Translations under genes and position numbers: made by a program | In this document: piece after piece, positions 47,856 to 56,377 of the stretch | Layout of the letters: every line of letters starts with the position of its first letter | Numbering within the stretch: position 1 is the stretch's first letter | Notes under the pieces: model-generated | Databases searched by the model: none | Seen by the model: only the letters and a program-made list of their open reading frames with translations | What the model was told of the DNA's origin: nothing | From: Gemmatimonadota bacterium | Lineage (GTDB): Bacteria; Gemmatimonadota; Gemmatimonadetes; Longimicrobiales; Gaopeijiaceae | DNA length: 64,000 nucleotides | Assembly (NCBI GenBank): GCA_022826005.1 | Contig: JAJDVT010000063.1 | Coordinates: 62,001-126,000, forward strand | Direction of reading: 5' to 3'

Positions 47856-47892
47856 GTAAAGCTGACCTTACAAAACGTAACGTCCGCTTTAC
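47856..47892 (-). repeat. 37-bp double-dyad element, copy E8
   Basis: Minus strand: GTAAAGCGGACGTTAC, GTTTT, GTAAGGTCAGCTTTAC, with 7-bp inverted ends. The TAA inside the first GTAAAG is the stop codon of the AAA ATPase gene. Confidence 0.85.
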
Positions 47893-49130
47893 TCTCGCCG
47901 CCCGATCCGCGCCCCGCCGTCCTCGCCCCGTTCGCAGAACAGCACCTCGGCCGGATCGAAAAGCCGCTGCAGCGCGGGAGAATACGTCGTGGCCACGACC
48001 TGGGAATCGGGCATCGAGAACAGCGAGGCGTGAAGCGCGCCCAGGGCGTCGGGGTGGATGCCGCGCTCGGGTTCCTTCACCAGGTAGATCCCCCCCTCGG
48101 CCCCGGGCAGGAATGCCGGCAGCGTGAGGGCGAGGAGACGCAGGATGCCGCCGGAGACGAGCCAGGAGGGCGTGTCGAGCCCGCGGCTAGTGAGGGTCAT
48201 GTAGCGGTGCGGGTCCGACTTCCGTCGCGTGACGCGGATGTCCTCGAGGCCGGGAAGCACGCCGCGAAGCAGCCCGAGCCACTCGTTGAAGGCGTCGCGG
48301 TGCTCGCCGCGCAGCCTGCGGACCACGCAGGCCAGATTCGTCCCTGAGGGGAGGAGCGCTTCATCGGGTAGTGTGGGCCAGCACAGACGTCTCATGGCCG
48401 CAACGCGCGGGTGAAGCTGCGTGACGACCGTCTCGAGCACCCGCTTGGCGTAGGTGGACGCCGGCAGGGTCTCGGGCGACTCCGGCAGGTTGCCCAGCGC
48501 GGACCGCTTCGGGCCCAGGGCGATATCAGTGATCCATCCCCTGGGATCCTGCTCCACGTAGAACCGGTCCATTCCCCCGGCCGACTTGCTCACCACCGTG
48601 CGCGCGCCTGCCCGCGGCGGTGCGAGAATCGTCTCCGGCGGTTCCGGAAGATCTGGAAACAGATAGGCCTGATCCCCATCCGCCGCTTCCTTTCGCGACG
48701 CGAGGATTCCCCTCTCCGCCCGGATGCCCACACCTTCCGCGCCCCCTCCGACCGCGACTTCATACCGGTACGTCCGATACCCTTTTTCCGGGGGCAACTG
48801 GCTCCGGACCTCCTCCGGCAACTCCAGCTCGACTGCCAGTTCGAAGCGCGCATCGGTCTCCGGTCGTCCCCGGACCAGGTCGCGAAAGACGTCGCCGTTC
48901 CGGCCCACGTTCGCCACCGACCCCATGCGCGCCATTTCGCGAACCGCGCCTGCGTGCCTGGCGACTGCGGCACCCGGCCCCTTGCGCACCAGGCCGCGCA
49001 GGAAGGTGAACGCCGCGATCAGCGAACCCTTGCCACTGCCGTTCGGGCCCACCAGCACCTGCCGTGGGCCGAGCGGGATGTCGACATGGCGGAGGCAGCG
49101 GAAGTTCAGGGCCTCGATGCGGCGGATCAT
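47889..49130 (-). CDS. AAA-family ATPase (RecF/OLD-like, AAA_21 type)
   Basis: 413-aa cytoplasmic SMC-like ATPase. Walker A is GPNGSGKGS near residue 30 directly after the N-terminal strand FRCLRHVDIPLG; the signature region is SWLVSGGILRLLAL; Walker B is GIYLVKEPERGIHP, where the usual EEPE-type acid pair reads KEPE; the D-loop region and VVATTYSPALQRLF (usual T-HS is TYSP) follow. No nuclease (TOPRIM) domain and no partner gene are adjacent. Such lone ATPases occur in defence or repair contexts, which cannot be shown here. The stop lies in element E8. No clear ribosome-binding site before the ATG at 49130. Confidence 0.85.
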   Translation of the reverse strand: MIRRIEALNFRCLRHVDIPLGPRQVLVGPNGSGKGSLIAAFTFLRGLVRKGPGAAVARHAGAVREMARMGSVANVGRNGDVFRDLVRGRPETDARFELAVELELPEEVRSQLPPEKGYRTYRYEVAVGGGAEGVGIRAERGILASRKEAADGDQAYLFPDLPEPPETILAPPRAGARTVVSKSAGGMDRFYVEQDPRGWITDIALGPKRSALGNLPESPETLPASTYAKRVLETVVTQLHPRVAAMRRLCWPTLPDEALLPSGTNLACVVRRLRGEHRDAFNEWLGLLRGVLPGLEDIRVTRRKSDPHRYMTLTSRGLDTPSWLVSGGILRLLALTLPAFLPGAEGGIYLVKEPERGIHPDALGALHASLFSMPDSQVVATTYSPALQRLFDPAEVLFCERGEDGGARIGRRE

Positions 49131-49217
49131 GGCCGTACAGGCTCTTTTCTCAGAGAGGTCGGGGTCGGGTGCGTCGTGGACTGATTGTTGTGGACGCGGA
49201 GGTGCGCCGTCAATCAG

Positions 49218-50450
49218 CTACCCCACCGGCACGATCCTCGCCCGGACGACGTACGGCACGTCGAGTTCGTCGGTCACGATTCTCCACCACGCGTCCCCCT
49301 GGACGACCGGATCGAGCCACGGCACGGGGTTGAGATCCGGCGAGCTTGCAGAGCCCAGGTACGCGCCGTCCGGCGCCAGTACATCATAGGTCGCAACTCC
49401 GTCGACGGAGGGGACGAGCACCCAGAGGTTCCCATCCGCCGACTCGAACAGGCTCGTCACGGGCGGCTTGGTCGCGGGGATCTTCGACCAGTCCATCTCG
49501 CGGGTAATCCCCCGGAACTGCGCGAGACTCTCCCGGACGTCGGCAATCGCGGAATCGCGCTCGGCGGCAGTCACCGGCACCGGCGGGCGCTCCACAGTCA
49601 CGATCAGCGTCGTGTCCGCCCCCGGATTCCACCGAACGATCCGGTAGTGGGAGGCTGCGGGCTCGGCGGACCACATGTCGGCATTCCGCCCGATCCGGGC
49701 AGGCGAGTAGGCGTAGAATGGAACCGCCATCATCCCCTCGAAGGACGACGGGTCGTCGTTCGGGTCGTACTCCTCATCGGACTCGGAGGGCAGCAGGACC
49801 GAGTCCACCTGGGTCATCGTGCCGTCGAAGATCCGCAGCATGTCGTTGTCGTGTTTCACGATGCGCCCGTCGCCGGTCATCCTGCCCATCCACACCCAGC
49901 CCCGGACGAAGGAGATGAAGCGGAAGGACTCCAGGAAGCCTGCCACCGGATCGAACACCGACATCCGCGTGAGGCGAGAGTCGGGAACCCAGAGCCGCCC
50001 CCGGGGATCCACCATCAGCCCGTTGGCGTCGATGAACTCTCCGGGGCCTTCACCCCGCCGCCCGTGCGTCGCCAGGTGCGATCCGTCCCGGCCGAAGACA
50101 CGGATCTCCTGGGCCTGTGAGTCGAAGATGGCGAAGCCACCCCCGGCGAGCAGGACTAGGCCCTTGAGCTCCCCGAAGGAGTCCGGCCGCCCGCCTTCGA
50201 TGGTGCCCACCCGCATCTCCTCCACCAGCGTCCAGGTCGTCGCGGGGTCGGCCGGCGGCGTGTGGGTGACGCTCGACACGCCGCCCGGCAAGGTGTCGCG
50301 CACCGAGGTCCATCCGGTTCCGGTCGCCGAATCCTCGCAGGCCGATGCGCCCGCCAGCACACCGAGGATGAGCGCCGGCGACGCTGCGTGGCGCAGTCGG
50401 CTACCGCCCCGGCGCGCAGTCACGTTGCCCTTCCGGACTTGCCCTTCCAT
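49218..50450 (-). CDS. 6-bladed beta-propeller lipoprotein
   Basis: 410 aa. The ATG at 50450 has GGAGG upstream; the signal peptide ends in lipobox LAGASAC. Blade motifs: GGFAIFDSQAQEIRVFGRDG, HGRRGEGPGEFIDANGLMVD and PRGRLWVPDSRLTRMSVFD. Later part: SADGNLWVLVPSVDGVATYD. It follows the M56-SUMF1 gene by 25 bp and is probably in its operon, so it may be part of the same envelope-stress or sensing response. Confidence 0.75.
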   Translation of the reverse strand: MEGQVRKGNVTARRGGSRLRHAASPALILGVLAGASACEDSATGTGWTSVRDTLPGGVSSVTHTPPADPATTWTLVEEMRVGTIEGGRPDSFGELKGLVLLAGGGFAIFDSQAQEIRVFGRDGSHLATHGRRGEGPGEFIDANGLMVDPRGRLWVPDSRLTRMSVFDPVAGFLESFRFISFVRGWVWMGRMTGDGRIVKHDNDMLRIFDGTMTQVDSVLLPSESDEEYDPNDDPSSFEGMMAVPFYAYSPARIGRNADMWSAEPAASHYRIVRWNPGADTTLIVTVERPPVPVTAAERDSAIADVRESLAQFRGITREMDWSKIPATKPPVTSLFESADGNLWVLVPSVDGVATYDVLAPDGAYLGSASSPDLNPVPWLDPVVQGDAWWRIVTDELDVPYVVRARIVPVG

Positions 50451-50475
50451 CGGCGCGCCTCCCTGCCTGCACGTT

Positions 50476-52404
50476 TCAGCCCAAAACGCGAACCACGCGG
50501 AACCCGAACCCATGGTGACGGATCGCGGGCCGGGCCCCGAACCGGCTGGCCGAACGAAGATGCCATGGACCGAGAGCCCAGGAACCGCCGCTGAGGTTCC
50601 GTTGCGAACAATCCCCGGTTTCCTGCGGGCGGCCATCGGCCGGGGCACCGGAATACCCCCAGCTCCAGCAGTCCTGCGTCCACTCCTGCACGTTGCCCAT
50701 CACGTCGTGGAGTCCGAATCCGTTCGGCTCGAACGACCCCACCGGCGCCGTCCCCTGATAGCCGTCGGAGCAGAACGCGATCGGAGGATCCGGGTCAGCC
50801 TCGCGAAGAGCCTCGTCGGCCCCATTCGCGTACCGGCACTGCTCGGCATCGCTCTCCCCCCAGTACCGTGCCGTGCTCGTTCCCGCACGGGCCGCGTACT
50901 GCCACTCCGCCTCGCTGGGCAATCGGTATTCCTCGCCGAGCTCGTCCGACAGCCAGGCGACGTAGGCCTGCGCGTCCTCCCAGCTCACCTTCGTCACCGG
51001 CAGCATCCCGCGGCCCCGACCGCCGTCGTCCGGACTGTAGCCAAGGCAGCCGCCCCCCCGCACACAGGCATCCCATTGGGCGTACGTGATTTCGTAGACC
51101 CCCACGGCCAGCGGCGACGGGATCGTCACCCGGCGCTGTGGTCCTTCATTGTCCATTCGCTGCTCTTCCGTAGCGGCCGACCCCATCAGGAAGCTGCCCG
51201 CCGGCACAACGACCAACTCCGGACAGGCCTCGCAGTCCCTGAAGCGGTCGCCGGTCTGCGGGGGCTCACCCGTGTTCAACTGCGGGACTGTCGCCGGACG
51301 CTGTGGCGAGGGCGAACGGGCGTCACCGACGGTGGCGGATCCACACGCGAGCGCGAGTCCAGTGAAGAGGAAGCCGGCGGTCGCAGCGACACCTCGGTGT
51401 GCCCGCGACGGGCGTCGCGAATTCGCAAGCCTCCGCATGGTCTCCAGCCTCTGCTTCAGCGAAGACGGCTGCGCATACATGCTCGCGGTCAGTCCGTCCA
51501 TGGCGACCCGATGGGCAGCATCGGTACGGACCAGCAGTTGCGCGTATCGGGTGACCGGCACGTCGCCGGACCGCAGGACCTCGGCATCGCAGGAAGTCTC
51601 CCGGCATCGCTGAATCCCCCGCCGCAACAGCCATACCAGGGGATGAAAGGCGAAGACGGCCGCGACGAGGCAATCCAGCAGTGCCCAGACGGCGTCACCG
51701 CGACGCACATGGATCAACTCGTGCATCAGGACCGTCTTCAGGGAATCGGGCGATCCGAGCAACTCGCGCGGAACGACAACGACGGGGCGCCACGTGCCAA
51801 ACGTCATCGGCACGCACCCCGGCGGTCCCTCCCGCAGTTCGACCGGCCGCCGAACTCCGAGCTGCCCGGACAGTTCCTGCAGAAGCCCGTCCAGCACCGG
51901 ATCATCGACCCGGCGTGCTGCCTTGCCGAGGTTGCGAAGCCGCCGCATGGCACCGGCAAGCATCACGAGACGAACGATCGCCAGCAGCACCAGGGCGATC
52001 ACCGCCACTCCCAGCATCGAGGCGGTGATGTCGACGTCGGATCCCGGCAGCGGATCTGGCGTCCACAGACCCACAGTGGCTGTCGTCAGTTCACCTTCGA
52101 CCACTCCCGTCGTAGTCGGCCCGGCAGCGGGATCCAGCAAGGGCGTGGATGCCCGGCCCAGCGCCTCAAGAGCTGGAGCACGGATGACGGGCAGCGGCAA
52201 GCGCGGCAGCCAGGGCGCGGCGAGGATGGATGCAGGCAGTGCGAGAAGAAGCGCCTGGCGCAGCCGGTATCCGGCCAGGGGGTGGAGGTCTCGGGCCAGG
52301 GCGAGGCAGACTGCGGCCACCCCGGCCAGGGCTGTCCACGCAAGCACCGGCGTCCAAAGGTACAGGATGCTGGCGTTTCCGAGCTGCTGAAGGAATTCGA
52401 GCAT
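50476..52404 (-). CDS. M56 (BlaR1-like) membrane peptidase fused to a SUMF1/FGE-like domain
   Basis: 642 aa. Residues 1-360 form a BlaR1/MecR1-type M56 zinc peptidase: hydrophobic helices near 12-35, 48-66, 128-150, 236-256 and 338-356, with the gluzincin motif HELIHVRRGD near residue 224 and the downstream RCRETSCDAEVL. Residues about 390-642 are a formylglycine-generating-enzyme-like C-type-lectin fold: VVVPAGSFLMGS, VSWEDAQAYVAWLS, YRLPSEAEWQYAAR, NGFGLHDVMGNVQEW. The terminal GFGFRVVR lacks the Cys of the GFRC motif of true FGE, so sulfatase maturation is unlikely. AAGGA ribosome-binding site. No BlaI-type repressor gene is nearby. Operator-like dyad upstream at 52448-52479. Confidence 0.88.
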   Translation of the reverse strand: MLEFLQQLGNASILYLWTPVLAWTALAGVAAVCLALARDLHPLAGYRLRQALLLALPASILAAPWLPRLPLPVIRAPALEALGRASTPLLDPAAGPTTTGVVEGELTTATVGLWTPDPLPGSDVDITASMLGVAVIALVLLAIVRLVMLAGAMRRLRNLGKAARRVDDPVLDGLLQELSGQLGVRRPVELREGPPGCVPMTFGTWRPVVVVPRELLGSPDSLKTVLMHELIHVRRGDAVWALLDCLVAAVFAFHPLVWLLRRGIQRCRETSCDAEVLRSGDVPVTRYAQLLVRTDAAHRVAMDGLTASMYAQPSSLKQRLETMRRLANSRRPSRAHRGVAATAGFLFTGLALACGSATVGDARSPSPQRPATVPQLNTGEPPQTGDRFRDCEACPELVVVPAGSFLMGSAATEEQRMDNEGPQRRVTIPSPLAVGVYEITYAQWDACVRGGGCLGYSPDDGGRGRGMLPVTKVSWEDAQAYVAWLSDELGEEYRLPSEAEWQYAARAGTSTARYWGESDAEQCRYANGADEALREADPDPPIAFCSDGYQGTAPVGSFEPNGFGLHDVMGNVQEWTQDCWSWGYSGAPADGRPQETGDCSQRNLSGGSWALGPWHLRSASRFGARPAIRHHGFGFRVVRVLG

Positions 52405-52447
52405 CCCACTGTCCTTTCCCTGGCGGCAGGTTCCCGGTTGCCTCGCT

Positions 52448-52479
52448 ATACTATCATCGTAATACTATTATGATCGTAT
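52448..52479 (-). promoter_or_regulatory. 32-bp dyad operator candidate upstream of the M56 fusion gene
   Basis: On the minus strand the outer arms are ATACGATCAT and ATGATAGTAT around AATAGTATTACG; the centre is itself near-palindromic (AATAGTATT). 31 of 32 bases match the copy at 56388-56419. A plausible promoter overlaps it: TTGCCA then, after 17 bp, TACGAT. AT-rich in a GC-rich genome. M56 peptidases typically work with BlaI repressors binding such dyads, so a BlaI-type operator is the likely identity (inference). Confidence 0.65.
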
Positions 52480-52500
52480 GGCAACCGCCACCAGATCGGC

Positions 52501-52555
52501 GTGGAACACCCGTGGAACGTTCGTGGAACGTTCGTGGAACGTCCGTGGAACACCC
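52501..52555 (+). repeat. Five tandem 11-bp repeats (GTGGAACGTTC family)
   Basis: Five consecutive 11-bp units: GTGGAACACCC, GTGGAACGTTC twice, GTGGAACGTCC, GTGGAACACCC. The middle copies contain the 8-bp palindrome GAACGTTC. It lies between the M56 operator and the 3' end of the choice-of-anchor gene. Function unknown; 11-bp phasing would suit a protein-binding array. Confidence 0.8.
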
Positions 52556-52584
52556 GGTGGCACCCATTGCGGAGCCCTCCTCCC

Positions 52585-54963
52585 TCAGGGAATCAGCACC
52601 CGCGGCACCCTCCGCACCACGAACACCCCCTCCTTCCCCGAGGTCACCACGATGATCCCGCTCTCGAAGTACGGGTAGTTGCTCCAGGACCCGGCGAAAC
52701 CCGGCTCGTCCTCGCCCCAGGGGACCGTGTCGAGGAAGCCGATCTCCACCGGGTTCTCGCGGTCCGAGATGTCCAGAATGCGCAGCCCGCTCCGGTAGTT
52801 GGACTGGTACATGAGGTCGCCGAGGATGTAGAGGTTGTGGTCGGAGGCGTGGTTTTCGGAGAAGTGCTCGGCGGCGAGGATCGGGTCGTCGAGGTCGCGC
52901 ACGTCCCAGATCAGGGTCCGGGTGCTGGGGACGCTCCCGTCGACCTCGTCGATTTCGTCGTTCATGTAGAAGTACTCGTGGGCCTCGTCGATCCATCCCT
53001 GGTGGGTGTAGCTCCGGTTCGGGTAGTCGCTCGCGGCGAGCTCGATCGGCGCCGACTTGTCGGTGACGTCGGCGATGCTGAGCATCCTGCCGTTCGACCC
53101 GAAGCAGATCTCGCTGCCCCGGTGCTCCGTGTCGGGACCGTGGTAGGTGATGCACATCGCATCGTGGCTGGCCGGTGCCCCCGACTGGGAGGTGAAGCAG
53201 CCGACGAAGGTCGGATTCAACGGCTCGCGGATGTCCATCATATGGAGCCCGCCGCCGCACGTGTTGCCGCCTCCGTTCGACCCCACCGCGTAGGCGAAAC
53301 CCGTCTCTTCATTGATGATGACGTTGTGGGCGCTGTGGATTCCCCAATAAAGGGCCGTCGCCTCGAAGGTGACGGGAGGGCCGGTCACGTCGCGCAGCTG
53401 CGCCAGGTCGAAGATCTGCATGCCGTGTTCCCCCGCCCCGTCGGAGACGATGAAGGCGTGGTCCCGGTAGACCTTGATGTCGCGCCAGACGCTGGGGTTC
53501 GCGCCCTCGGTCAGCGGCAGATCGCCGACGTAGCGCGGGTTGCCGGGGTCGCTGAGGTCGATGAAGGAGGTGCCGTCGTAGCGGCCGACCAGCGCCCACT
53601 CGGTGCCCGTGACAGGGTCCGTCCAGCCCCACATGTCGTTCACCTCCACGCCGCGCGTGCCGCCCATCTGATCGACCGGAAGGAACGACACGATGTCCAC
53701 GTGGTCGCAGTCGAAGACGTCCGCGGTCCCGTTCTCGCAGGCGACGTCGCCACCGCTGATGGCATCGAGGCCGGCGACTTCGCTCGCCACCCTGACGCCC
53801 CGGGTCCAGCCGTCGCCCTGTCGCTCGATGATCACCGCGGTGCCCATCCCGAAGTCGTCCTCCGGCAGGCCGACGGCGCCGGCGCTCGCGCCCAGGGCCA
53901 GCGCCGATCCCATCTGATCTCTTCGCGCCAGGCCATCCACCGCGAAGCTCCTCATCGCTCCCCGACCACCGCTGTCATCCGTCGAAACCACGTAGTACCG
54001 CCCCTCGAAGCCGCCCGCCGTCGGGGCTCCGATCCAGACTTCGCCCGCGGCGAGCGCAATGCTGCTGCCGAAGCTCCCGAACGTCTCGTCGAAGGCGCGA
54101 TAGGTGCCGTCGGCCATCCACTCGCCCGATGATTCGTCGAGGATGTAGCTGTGCACCGCTCCCGCGACTCCGTCCTGCCTCGGCGCACCGATCAGCAGCT
54201 TTCCGTCACCCACCGCCACGGCCGACCCGAACCACACCGGTACTTCTGCTTCGGGCTCCAGCATCGCGGCCTCCGTCCAGTCTCCGGCGGCCCCGCGGCG
54301 ATAGACGTAGGCGGCTCCGCGGCCATCACCCCTCCCGAACGCCCCCACCACGGCAAACTCGCCATCGGTGGCCGCGGCAACGCCGAATTCGTCCCCGGGC
54401 CGTCCGTCGGAGGCCATCAGTTGGGCCTGTTCGGACCATTCGCCGGTCTCGGTGCGAGTCAGCACGTATACCGCACCGCGTCCATCCCGGCTTGCCGGGG
54501 CGGAGACCAGTGCGACGCCGCCACCGACCGTGACCACGCTGCCGAAGCCGTCACCCTCCTCGCCGTTACTGGCCATGATCCTCCCGCTCTCCGTCCAGAC
54601 ACCCCCGTCGTTCGGGCGGAAGATGTAGACGGCGCCCGGGCCGCCTGCGGCGCCTGATGAACCGACGAGGAGATCGCCCGCCGCGACTGCGAGCGACTGG
54701 CCGAAGCCGTCGCCGGTGGTCGCGTCGGAGGCGGAGAGACGCTGCGCTTCGATCCAGCCGCCGGCAGTGCGCTGGTAGACGTAGACGTAGCCGGGCGTGC
54801 GCTCGTTGAGGGCTTCCGCGATGATCACGTCGTCGCCGCTGATCGCTACGGCGTTGCCGAAGCCCTGGGCGGCGGTGTTCCACGGCTGCGAGGAGAGGGT
54901 CAGCAACGCCAGCATCAGAGCGATGGAGTGTCGCACGGTCGGCACCTTTCGTCGGGGTGTCAT
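52585..54963 (-). CDS. Secreted choice-of-anchor B / LVIVD protein with FG-GAP-like repeats
   Basis: 792 aa. Start at 54963 gives a signal peptide (SIALMLALLTLSSQPWNTAAQ); a GTG eight codons later, with AAAGGTG upstream, is an alternative. Residues about 35-380 are seven FG-GAP-like repeats (GDGFGQSLAVAAGDLLVGSS, GDEFGVAAATDGEFAVVGAF). The second half is the choice-of-anchor B domain: WGWTDPVTGTEWALVGRYDG, FIDLSDPGNPRYVGDLPL, WRDIKVYRDHAFIVSDGAGE, GMQIFDLAQLRDV and LRILDISDRENPVEIGF. Probably a cell-surface or released propeller protein. Between it and the next gene (54964-55177) I see no other feature. Confidence 0.85.
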   Translation of the reverse strand: MTPRRKVPTVRHSIALMLALLTLSSQPWNTAAQGFGNAVAISGDDVIIAEALNERTPGYVYVYQRTAGGWIEAQRLSASDATTGDGFGQSLAVAAGDLLVGSSGAAGGPGAVYIFRPNDGGVWTESGRIMASNGEEGDGFGSVVTVGGGVALVSAPASRDGRGAVYVLTRTETGEWSEQAQLMASDGRPGDEFGVAAATDGEFAVVGAFGRGDGRGAAYVYRRGAAGDWTEAAMLEPEAEVPVWFGSAVAVGDGKLLIGAPRQDGVAGAVHSYILDESSGEWMADGTYRAFDETFGSFGSSIALAAGEVWIGAPTAGGFEGRYYVVSTDDSGGRGAMRSFAVDGLARRDQMGSALALGASAGAVGLPEDDFGMGTAVIIERQGDGWTRGVRVASEVAGLDAISGGDVACENGTADVFDCDHVDIVSFLPVDQMGGTRGVEVNDMWGWTDPVTGTEWALVGRYDGTSFIDLSDPGNPRYVGDLPLTEGANPSVWRDIKVYRDHAFIVSDGAGEHGMQIFDLAQLRDVTGPPVTFEATALYWGIHSAHNVIINEETGFAYAVGSNGGGNTCGGGLHMMDIREPLNPTFVGCFTSQSGAPASHDAMCITYHGPDTEHRGSEICFGSNGRMLSIADVTDKSAPIELAASDYPNRSYTHQGWIDEAHEYFYMNDEIDEVDGSVPSTRTLIWDVRDLDDPILAAEHFSENHASDHNLYILGDLMYQSNYRSGLRILDISDRENPVEIGFLDTVPWGEDEPGFAGSWSNYPYFESGIIVVTSGKEGVFVVRRVPRVLIP

Positions 54964-55177
54964 CGGGTCGCGCTCAGCGGAAGGTATCCGTACAGGGCAC
55001 GATCCCGTGGGGATGCGTGATCCTACGGGGTTCAGCCCTGACGGAGCAAGCAACCAGAGCGTGGCTGCGGTCGCGAGCGGTTTCCACGAAGGCATCGCCC
55101 AGGACGGCCTCGCCGGGCAGAGCCGCGACAGCGCGGGGATCCGTATTGTCGATGCAGGTCGGCGGCCGCGTTGCCCA

Positions 55178-56233
55178 TCAGTTCGGCGTGGGAGCGGGGA
55201 TCTGCGCGCCCCGACCTGACGGCAAGTGGTTCATCCACTCTGACCAGGCTTCCGGATTCGCTCCGAAGTCCTCACCACTCACGAACTTCAGAAACTCGAT
55301 CGCGGTCTCCCGCGTTCCCTCGTGCTCGGCGCCAACGTGGGCAAGCAGGAGGTCCGGCGCCTCGCGGATCAGATGCCTCGCCAACGCCGAGCTGACCTCG
55401 GTGGCGGCCAAGAGCTCCAGAACAGTCGGAAAGGCGAACAGGTTCGTGCCATCCAGCAGCGCCATCAGGGGCTCTTGGGCCGACTCCCACCGGATAGGGC
55501 GACTCTTGCCCCCCTCTACCCCGACCAACCCCCGGAGGACGGCCCCGGCCAGCGTCTGAACCCGCCCGTCGGGATCGATCAGAGTGGACACGAGATCGTG
55601 CCAGGCGGCGTCCTGTGCGCGGAAGTTGACGAGGACGCTCGCTGCGGCGGCGCGGGAGGACCAGGACGAGTCGTGGGCGAGAACTTCATGGGCCAGGAGA
55701 CGATCCTGTTCGTCATCCAGGGCGTCGATCAGTCCCCAGATACCATCCAGGGCCGCCGGATCGAGGCCCCTGATCTCGGCGCTTTCGCGCACGCTTGCGG
55801 CATCGTGTCGCAAATCCGATATCTCCGCGGCCAGGACCAGTGTGCCGAAATCCTCTTCGGCAACGGATTTCAGCTCTTGCCACGGCTCCGGCAGGCCGAT
55901 CGTCCGGGTGCCGGCCGCACGGTACCGGACCCGAGCGCTGTCCTCCACGCCCACAATGACCGTGTACCGTTTGCTCCAATCATCGGATTCCGGATAGATG
56001 AAGACGGCGGCATCGGGGAAGCCGAGTTCGCTCTTCATGGTAGCCGCACACGCGTGGAGGGGTTGGTCGGGAGCTATCTCCTGGATGGCTTCGAGCAGGT
56101 CCGGTGCATTCCAACGCTGCAGCCCGACGAATTCGACAGGCCCGTGCGGGCCGGCAACGACCTGACTGTCGCCGTGTGACGCGGCGGCAGCGAGCAAGGT
56201 CACCACTCCAAGGATCGATGGCAGGATCTTCAT
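55178..56233 (-). CDS. Secreted HEAT-repeat-like protein of unknown function
   Basis: 351 aa with signal peptide ILPSILGVVTLLAAAASHGDSQ and GGAG 5 nt before the ATG. Residues about 150-300 have alternating helices in the HEAT/Armadillo manner (LLAHEVLAHDSSWSSRAAAA, DPDGRVQTLAGAVLRGLVGV, LLLAHVGAEHEGTRETAIEF). Cys in LHACAATMKSEL. I do not recognise a specific family. Divergent from the propeller gene at 56500, sharing the region with the 32-bp dyad. Confidence 0.6.
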   Translation of the reverse strand: MKILPSILGVVTLLAAAASHGDSQVVAGPHGPVEFVGLQRWNAPDLLEAIQEIAPDQPLHACAATMKSELGFPDAAVFIYPESDDWSKRYTVIVGVEDSARVRYRAAGTRTIGLPEPWQELKSVAEEDFGTLVLAAEISDLRHDAASVRESAEIRGLDPAALDGIWGLIDALDDEQDRLLAHEVLAHDSSWSSRAAAASVLVNFRAQDAAWHDLVSTLIDPDGRVQTLAGAVLRGLVGVEGGKSRPIRWESAQEPLMALLDGTNLFAFPTVLELLAATEVSSALARHLIREAPDLLLAHVGAEHEGTRETAIEFLKFVSGEDFGANPEAWSEWMNHLPSGRGAQIPAPTPN

Positions 56234-56377
56234 GGTCGCTCCATCTTGAGAGGTATGGCGGTCGTAGCGGTCCGCACCTGCGAAATAGGACGCGCTGTTG
56301 CCTGGAATCGCTTACACACGTCGGATACTCCGGCCGGACCTGGAGACCGGGTAAGGGCGCACGGATGGGCAACTCGT

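Noticed and set aside
13911-47892. Canonical integron attC sites or CRISPR repeats
   Set aside because: The 37-bp elements lack the RYYYAAC/GTTRRRY cores and no integrase gene is visible; spacing by whole genes and the double dyad exclude CRISPR.
13911-47892. TyrR boxes
   Set aside because: TGTAAA-N6-TTTACA matches the TyrR consensus in several copies, but TyrR is a gammaproteobacterial regulator and the tandem 21-bp arrangement is not typical. Only the resemblance is noted.
49819-52473. 884-aa plus-strand frame
   Set aside because: Antisense to the propeller lipoprotein and M56 fusion genes, which have signal peptides, motifs and ribosome-binding sites.
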